A DNA stretch of 64,000 nucleotides from Hippopus hippopus. Taxonomy: Eukaryota; Mollusca; Bivalvia; Cardiida; Cardiidae. A program made the position numbers and the translations under genes. The stretch spans positions 40,908,845 through 40,972,844 of the forward strand of contig OX328105.1 of assembly GCA_946811185.2 (NCBI GenBank), read 5' to 3'. Below, in pieces: positions 58,319 through 64,000 of this stretch. The notes below the pieces were generated by a model that ran no database searches, had not been told where the DNA came from, and saw only the letters and a list, made by a program, of their open reading frames with translations. How positions within the stretch are numbered: the first letter of the stretch is position 1; each line of letters opens with the position of its first letter.

Positions 58319-59230
58319 TCAGAAAAAAGCTATAAATTTCTTGTTATTATTGTTTTGTATTGAACAGAGAGCAATGTTTAAAGCTACAGCTTCTGCTGAA
58401 AAAAAAGAGCTATGATCTGGTAGTCTTATTTTGGCAGTTTCTTGCCTGTGTACTGAAGCGCAACCAACTTTATTATCTTGTTTCGAACCATCAGTATAAA
58501 TTGAAATGTAATCTTTATACTGTAATTTGATTTCTAAAAATTTATTTTGATAAAATAATGGATTTGTAGCCGATTTCTTATTTACGTTGAGATCAAAAAT
58601 AATATTTGGTGGATCTATGGTCCACGGCTCTTTTACAGGAAATTTAAAGGGCTTAATATTCTTTACATTTATGTTTGATTCATTAAGAAGAGGTTCAACT
58701 CGTAGACCAAGTGGTTTGATAAAATTAGGTTTATTTTGAAAAAGTATTTTGTTTGGTGGATTAAAAATGTCATTGTGAACCGGATTCTTTGTATTTGAAG
58801 CCAGTTTAGTTACGTACTGTAAGGATAGTTTTTTCCTTCTATCATATAAGGATGGCTCCTGGGCCTCAAAATACAAACTTGTGACAGGTGACGTACGGAA
58901 AGCTCCCAAAGCTAACCGAAGACCCTGATGATGAATAGTGTCCAATTTTTTTAGGTAGCTTTTCCGTGCAGAGCCATATATAATACATCCATAATCTAGT
59001 TTTGAGCGTATTAGAGATCTGTATAGATTTAAAAGAGTTTTCTTATCTCCTCCCCAGTCACAGTGGGAAAGTACTTTTAAAACATTCAAAGCTTTTTGAC
59101 ATTTCAGTTTCAAAGCATTAATATGTGGAATGAAAGAAAGTTTTTTGTCAAAGATAACACCTAAAAATTTTGCTTGATCTACTATTGGAATTGGACTATT
59201 ATATATTTTCAATGATGGATCCAAATGCAA
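58319..59230 (-). pseudogene. retrotransposon ORF2 thumb/connection and RNase H N-terminal half
   Basis: Starts with FLGVIFDKKLSFIPHI, the conserved post-RT region, and ends with ISIYTDGSKQDNKVGC (first RNase H aspartate) and FSAEAVALNIAL (catalytic glutamate). The frame is continuous with the RT ORF except for a single TAG at 59300-59302. Confidence 0.85.
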
Positions 59231-59299
59231 CCTGCGCTCTTGGCAGAAGTGTACACAGTTTGTCTTTGTCTTGGAAAATTTAAAACTATTTTCTATAGT

Positions 59300-60430
59300 C
59301 TACTTCTCAATTTTGTCTAAATTATTTTGAAGCTTAGTTTCAATTGTTTTCATATCTTTGGACCTGTAACATATTAAAAAATCATCCACATATAAGGAAC
59401 AGTTCACATCGTCATCTAAACATTTTACAATATTGTTAATCTTGATATTGAACAGAGTAGGTGAGAGGATACTTCCTTGAGGAACTCCCTGTTCTTGTTC
59501 ATAGTCATCAGAAAAAGATGTGCCTACCTTAACTTTGAAAGATCTATTTGATAAAAAGTTTGAAATAAACTTAGGTAGATTTCCCCTTAATCCAATTTTA
59601 TGAATGTCTTTTAAGATGCCATGTTTCCATGTGGTGTCATAAGCTTTTTCTAGATCAAAAAATATGGCAACTACATGTTGTTTCTTTACAAAAGCATTTC
59701 TGATAAAAGATTCTAATCGTACTAACTGATCTGTCGTGCTTCTGTTTTTTCGGAACCCTGACTGATGTTCCGATATAATATTATTGGATTCGAGGTAAAA
59801 ATTAAGTCTATTGTTTATCATTCTCTCCATGGTCTTACATATACAACTAGTTAAAGCTATGGGTCTATAATTTGTTAGATTTGTATGATCTTTATTTGGC
59901 TTAGGAATTGGAATGATTATAGCTTTGGACCAACTTTTCGGGAAGGTGCCTTGTTCCAATATAATGTTAAAAATGTTTAACAGAGTTTGCAATGCAATAC
60001 GAGGTAAATGTTTTAAAAGTTGATAGTGTATTTCATCTGCACCTGCAGCAGAATCATGAGCATTTTTTAGAGAATTTTCAAGTTCCGATAGTGTGAAAGG
60101 TAAGTTGTAGTTTTCATTTGTATCCGTTTCAAAATTAAGTTCTTCCATTTCTGCTTCTTGCTTATGTTTTTTAAATTGTGGATTATAATTTGCAGACGAG
60201 GAGTTTGTTTTGAAAGTTTTACCCAGGATATTAGCGATTTCTTCTTTACTTTCATAGTTTTTGTCATCTACCTTGATATGCGAGTGTTTCAAGGTTTGAT
60301 TCTTTCCATTTATTTTCCTTAACATATTCCAAATGGTTGTCATGGGAGTTCTAGGATTAAGTTTAGAAATGAAATCTTTCCAAGATGATCGTTTTGCTTG
60401 TTTAATAGTGCGTCGAGCCTTAGCTCTCAT
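59300..60430 (-). pseudogene. retrotransposon reverse transcriptase domain
   Basis: A 376-codon open frame with NYRPIALTSCICKTMERMIN, SGFRKNRSTTDQL, FFDLEKAYD (motif A), EQGVPQGSILSPTLF (motif B) and SLYVDDFLI (motif C, YVDD rather than the commoner FADD). All catalytic aspartates are present. It is ended by an in-frame TAG (59300-59302); upstream frame changes near 60545, 60800 and 60860 separate it from the endonuclease. Confidence 0.9.
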
Positions 60431-60837
60431 AATTTTGCAAACATTTAAGTTTGATTTTGTTGGATATTGCTTGAAACGTTTTAAACTGTCTTTACGTTTT
60501 TTAATAGCTTCTTTACAATCATCATTAAACCATGACTTTTCTTCTTAAAAGTATTTGTTGAAATCTTTGGGATGCACTGATTTGATATGTCAATTAAAGT
60601 TTCAGTAAAAGAAAGCATTGGATCTTCTGCATTTTCAAAATTGTCAATCAGTAATTTTTCATGGCAAAGAATATTGAATTTTTCCCAGTTAGCTTTTTTA
60701 AAATTCCATTTTAGAATTTTCTCATCTTGTTTTCTCAGTTTCTTGTATAATGATAGGAAAATGATCACTTCCGTGAGAATCTTCACATACTTTCCATTCA
60801 TAATCAAGGTACAAGGAAGGATGGCAAAGTGAAAGAT

Positions 60838-61388
60838 CTATTGCTGTGAAAGAACCTGATCCAGGAGGTATGTATGTTGATTGGAATTTAATAGACATAA
60901 ATTATTCTCTGCAATGAAATCTTCAATTATTTTACCTCTATCATTGGTATCTGAACAACCCCATAATTCGCTATGTCCATTAAAATCACCACATATGATG
61001 TAAGGTTGAGGTAGTTGTAGTAAAAGATTTTCTAAATCATTTTGATCTATTTTTTTATTTGGTGGGATATATATAGAGAACATATTGTTATAGTTTTATC
61101 TAAAGATGCTTTTATTGCTATTGCTTGTAGATTTGTGTTTAAGTCTATCTTACGATGAGGTACCGTAGAATGTATTATGATAGAAGAACCACCAGATGCT
61201 CTTTGGCAGTCATTATGTATGTAGTGATAGAAAGAATAATTGCGAACTTCCAAGTTATCATTGGGGGTTATAAAAGTTTCTTGAAGACAACAAATTTGTG
61301 GATTTAATAAAGATAAAAGAATTAGTAGTTCATTAAAGTTGGCTTTTAGACCTCTACAATTCCATTGTAAAATTGAGTTTTGACCCAT
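60838..61388 (-). pseudogene. endonuclease domain, copy 1 (continues to RT)
   Basis: Starts MGQNSILQWNCRGLKANFNE with the LQET motif near residue 36 of the AP-endonuclease fold, then shifts frame in a TATATA tract near 61080 and continues with YIICGDFNGHSELWG. The same frameshift is present in copy 2 at about 62230. Confidence 0.85.
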
Positions 61389-62147
61389 TATACTTGTATA
61401 TTGGGAGTTTGAATTTACTTAAAAGTTATTTGACTGAGGAGTCAATTTCAAATTCCATATCTTCTAAACTTTCAAATTTATTTGCCAGCTTAATAGGATC
61501 CTGTGACCCTTTCTTTTGTCTATTTGATTGTTGTTTATCTTTTTCTTTTTTATCTGGTTTATTTTTCTGGCTTTTATTTGGTGATGTAGGGCATGAATTA
61601 GATCTAGAAGCTGATCTTGATCTACTAGAGTCTTTTGTTTGGTTAGATTTTGAACCTGTTTCAGATGTTCGAGGTGGTTGGACAGATGGAGACGTAGACT
61701 TCGAGGAAGGTTTAGCGCCTTGCTCAAAATCCACGGGATCATACTGTGTTCCACAAGTTCTCGTCTGAGGTTTTGCTGCTGCTGATTGAACTATCTTAGA
61801 GTACCTAGGTTCAAAAGCTGTCTCATATTGTTTTTTTTGCCTCAAAGTACGAAATCTTTCTTATTGTTTTAATTCTCATAATTTCTTTTTCTCTTTTCCA
61901 GACTTCACAGTTGGTTGATCTTGCACTGTGATCTTTACCACAATTTACGCATTTGAAAGGTCTTTGGCAGATGCTAGATGTGTGTTTGGATTCACCACAT
62001 CTATCACAGATTACTGCATCTGTAAGCTTGCAGTTGTCTTCGTGGTGTCCAAATTTTTGACAATTAAAACAGCGCAAAGGATTTGAGATGAACTGTTCCA
62101 CTGGTACTGTACGATAAAAGATTCTAATACTCTGAGGCAAAGTGGTG
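60997..62147. repeat. tandem duplication inside the retrotransposon, copy 1
   Basis: The 1150-bp unit is repeated at 62148-63295 with an offset of 1150 bp at its left and 1148 bp at its right end, the difference being two bases in a T run near 61840 (copy 1) and 62985 (copy 2). I counted about nine differences. Junction at 62143-62150 joins gag text to endonuclease text. Confidence 0.9.
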
Positions 62148-62233
62148 ATGTAAGGTTGAGGTAGTTGTAGTAAAAGATTTTCTAAATCATTTTGATCTAT
62201 TTTTTTATTTGGTGGGATATATATAGAGAACAT
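61823..62233 (-). pseudogene. endonuclease-to-gag fusion frame created by the duplication
   Basis: Reads endonuclease (LENLLLQLPQPYI) directly into gag (TTLPQSIRIFYRT) and three CCHC-type knuckles (CFNCQKFGHHEDNC, CDRCGESKHTSSIC, CVNCGKDHSARSTNC). No such domain order exists in normal elements, so it is a rearrangement product. Confidence 0.85.
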
Positions 62234-63295
62234 ATTGTTATAGTTTTATCTAAAGATGCTTTTATTGCTATTGCTTGTAGATTTGTGTTTAAGTCTATCT
62301 TACGATGAGGTACCGTAGAATGTATTATGATAGAAGAACCACCAGATGCTCTTTGGCAGTCATTATGTATGTAGTGATAGAAAGAATAATTGCGAACTTC
62401 CAAGTTATCATTGGGGGTTATAAAAGTTTCTTGAAGACAACAAATTTGTGGATCTAATAAAGATAAAAGAATTAGTAGTTCATTAAAGTTGGCTTTTAGA
62501 CCTCTACAATTCCATTGTAAAATTGAGTTTTGACCCATTATACTTGTATATTGGGAGTTTGAATTTACTTAAAAGTTATTTGACTGAGGAGTCAATTTCA
62601 AATTCCATATCTTCTAAACTTTCAAATTTATTTGCCAGCCTAATAGGATCCTGTGACCCTTTCTTCTGTCTATTATATTGTTGTTTATCTTTTTCTTTTT
62701 TATCTGGTTTATTTTTCTGGCTTTTATTTGGTGATGTAGGGCATGAATTAGATCTAGAAGCTGATCTTGATCTACTAGAGTCTTTTGTTTGGTTAGATTT
62801 TGAACCTGTTTCAGATGTTCGAGGTGGTTGGACAGATGGAGACGTAGACTTCGAGGAAGGTTTAGCGCCTTGCTCAAAATCCACGGGATCATACTGTGTT
62901 CCACAAGTTCTCGTCTGAGGTTTTGCTGCTGCTGATTGAACTATCTTAGAGTACCTAGGTTCAAAAGCTGTCTCATATTTTTTTTTGCCTCAAAGTACGA
63001 AATCTTTCTTACTGTTTTAATTCTCATAATTTCTTTTTCTCTTTTCCAGACTTCACAGTTGGTTGATCTTGCACTGTGATCTTTACCACAATTTACGCAT
63101 TTGAAAGGTCTTTGGCAGATGCTAGATGTGTGTTTGGATTTACCACATCTATCACAGATTACTGCATCTGTAAGCTTGCAGTTGTCTTCGTGGTGTCCAA
63201 ATTTTTGACAATTAAAACAGCGCAAAGGATTTGAGATGAACTGTTCCACTGGTACTGTACGATAAAAGATTCTAATACTCTGAGGCAAAGTGGTG
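62148..63295. repeat. tandem duplication inside the retrotransposon, copy 2
   Basis: This copy keeps the original joint to the gag N-terminus, so it is closer to the ancestral order at its right end. It contains gag C-terminal tail (62576-62918), endonuclease start (62197-62538) and gag knuckles (62990-63280). Confidence 0.9.
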
Positions 63296-63516
63296 GTGTT
63301 AAAAGTGAGTAGTAGTGTATTGGTTTCAAGTTGAACATTATCTTTTTTTATTTTGAATCTTTTGCACCCAACAACTCCTTGCGGTGCAAGATATTCAACA
63401 ATTTTTTCCTCTGTTTCTCCTTTCAGTACCCTGTCTTTCACAATTCCTCTGGATTTGTTAAGTGAGTTAGTAGTAATAAATAGAGAGAGCTGGGTTTTAA
63501 CCACAAATTTGACCAT
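62941..63516 (-). pseudogene. retrotransposon gag ORF (ORF1), N-terminal and zinc-knuckle part
   Basis: 191 codons starting MVKFVVKTQLSLFITTNSLN, with an RRM-like region (about 1-75) and three CCHC-type knuckles (about 100-160), the arrangement of I/Jockey-type gag proteins. A frameshift in a T run near 62985 separates it from the Ser-rich tail at 62576-62918. The true start may lie upstream, where the element is lost. Confidence 0.8.
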
Positions 63517-63536
63517 CTACGAAAGAGCTAGTTTTT

Positions 63537-63895
63537 TAACCATATGTATGCTTTAATTAACATTTTAACCATGTGTATGATTAAAATATTATACCAACCA
63601 TATCCCTGCTTAAATCTAAAACTAACCATATCCCTGCTTAAATCCAAACCCAACCATCCCCCTGCTTAAATCCAAATCCAACCATCTCCCTGCTTAAATC
63701 TAAAACTAACCATATCCCTGCTTAAATCTAAAACTAACCATATCCCTGCTTAAATCCAAACCCAACCATCCCCCTGCTTAAATCCAAATCCAACCATATC
63801 CCTGCTTAAAACTAAAACTAACCATATCCCTGCTTAAATCCAAATCCAACCATATCCCTGCTTGAATCCAAACCCAACCATATCCCTGCTTATTA
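63537..63895. repeat. 28-bp tandem array, about 11 regular units
   Basis: CCCTGCTT recurs every 28 bp from 63604 to 63884. The unit is AACCATATCCCTGCTTAAAT plus eight bases that come in three types (CTAAAACT, CCAAACCC, CCAAATCC). The first part (63537-63595) is made of diverged units. Confidence 0.9.
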
Positions 63896-64000
63896 CTACA
63901 TCCCAACGATTCATATTTTTAGCCCATATAGCTATATGAGCGAAATTACAACATTTTTTACTTCGTCATATGATATAAAATATAACTTTTATAAGTCTAA
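63896..64000. other. unremarkable right edge
   Basis: AT-rich sequence of 105 bp with no recognised feature. Confidence 0.3.

Larger units (their letters stand above)
57607..63530 (-). mobile_element. non-LTR retrotransposon with RNase H, minus strand, damaged
   Basis: Reading from the right: a gag ORF with CCHC knuckles, an AP-type endonuclease, a reverse transcriptase, an RNase H and a C-terminal zinc-finger-like tail, then a short 3' UTR ending in (TAA)n (plus strand TTATTATTATTATTATT at 57607-57623). RNase H plus a TAA tail points to the I superfamily; Nimb or Ingi clades are possible. The 5' end is lost at the 28-bp array. It is interrupted by several frameshifts, one nonsense codon and an internal tandem duplication, so it is not expected to be autonomous. 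Confidence 0.9.

Noticed and set aside
61373..62918. Two near-identical plus-strand 131-codon ORFs
   Set aside because: They are antisense shadows of the duplicated gag tail of the minus-strand retrotransposon.
63537..63895. CRISPR or telomeric repeat
   Set aside because: A plain 28-bp tandem array without spacers, and not a known telomere motif.

Overview
This is a repeat-dominated, AT-rich eukaryotic nuclear window. Introns with GT/AG ends, a poly(A) signal, tRNA-derived SINEs, several families of foldback/MITE elements, a Tc1-like relic and a non-LTR retrotransposon rule out a prokaryotic or viral replicon. The repeats (hairpin MITEs with a GCCTGCGCAG core, the AAGAGGGCCATAATGGCCC element, mollusc-type SINEs) resemble what I know from bivalve genomes. 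A heterodont bivalve such as a dreissenid is my best guess from memory, not something I could test here.

Three host genes can be supported by splice-site reading. (1) A minus-strand gene has a start exon at 26040-26615 (192 codons) and a long exon at 3115-4884 (590 codons). Both are phase 0 and hydrophilic, they are separated by about 21 kb, and the gene continues beyond 3115. I recognise no family. (2) A plus-strand gene at 43188-50130 is read in four coding exons (43207-43303, 46258-46701, 47925-48019, 49827-49997). It gives a 268-residue, lysine-rich protein with one C-terminal RRM and is followed by AATAAA. (3) A partial plus-strand gene has a start exon encoding a hydrophobic N-terminus (8438-8544) and a phase-compatible exon at 18803-18882. 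An alternative first exon is possible at 11913-11941 and a weak terminal-exon candidate lies at 30848-30900. It is interleaved with gene 1 on the other strand.

The rest is mobile and repetitive DNA. The most abundant family is a 221-bp TTAA-flanked MITE with a 65-nt central palindrome (more than 30 copies, densest from 42 to 54 kb, in and around the RRM gene). Others are two families of about 260 bp with GC-rich hairpins, a short foldback with a TCAGACTGCACGTTCTG-type core, tRNA-derived SINEs, a nested hAT-like element with a 5-bp target duplication, and a Tc1-like pseudogene. There is also a 148-bp near-perfect palindrome at 15993-16140, a 24-copy 37-bp minisatellite at 9287-10174, and a pair of small twin palindromes near 39.6 and 40.5 kb.

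The right end (55.0-64.0 kb) is a 2.6-kb G-poor degenerate satellite, then a minus-strand non-LTR retrotransposon (gag zinc knuckles, endonuclease, reverse transcriptase, RNase H; broken by frameshifts and a nonsense codon), then a 28-bp tandem array. The retrotransposon carries an internal tandem duplication of about 1.15 kb that fuses endonuclease to gag. I see no coherent new multi-gene system. The strongest novel signals are structural: the TTAA MITE burst, the giant palindrome, the twin palindromes and the duplicated retrotransposon.
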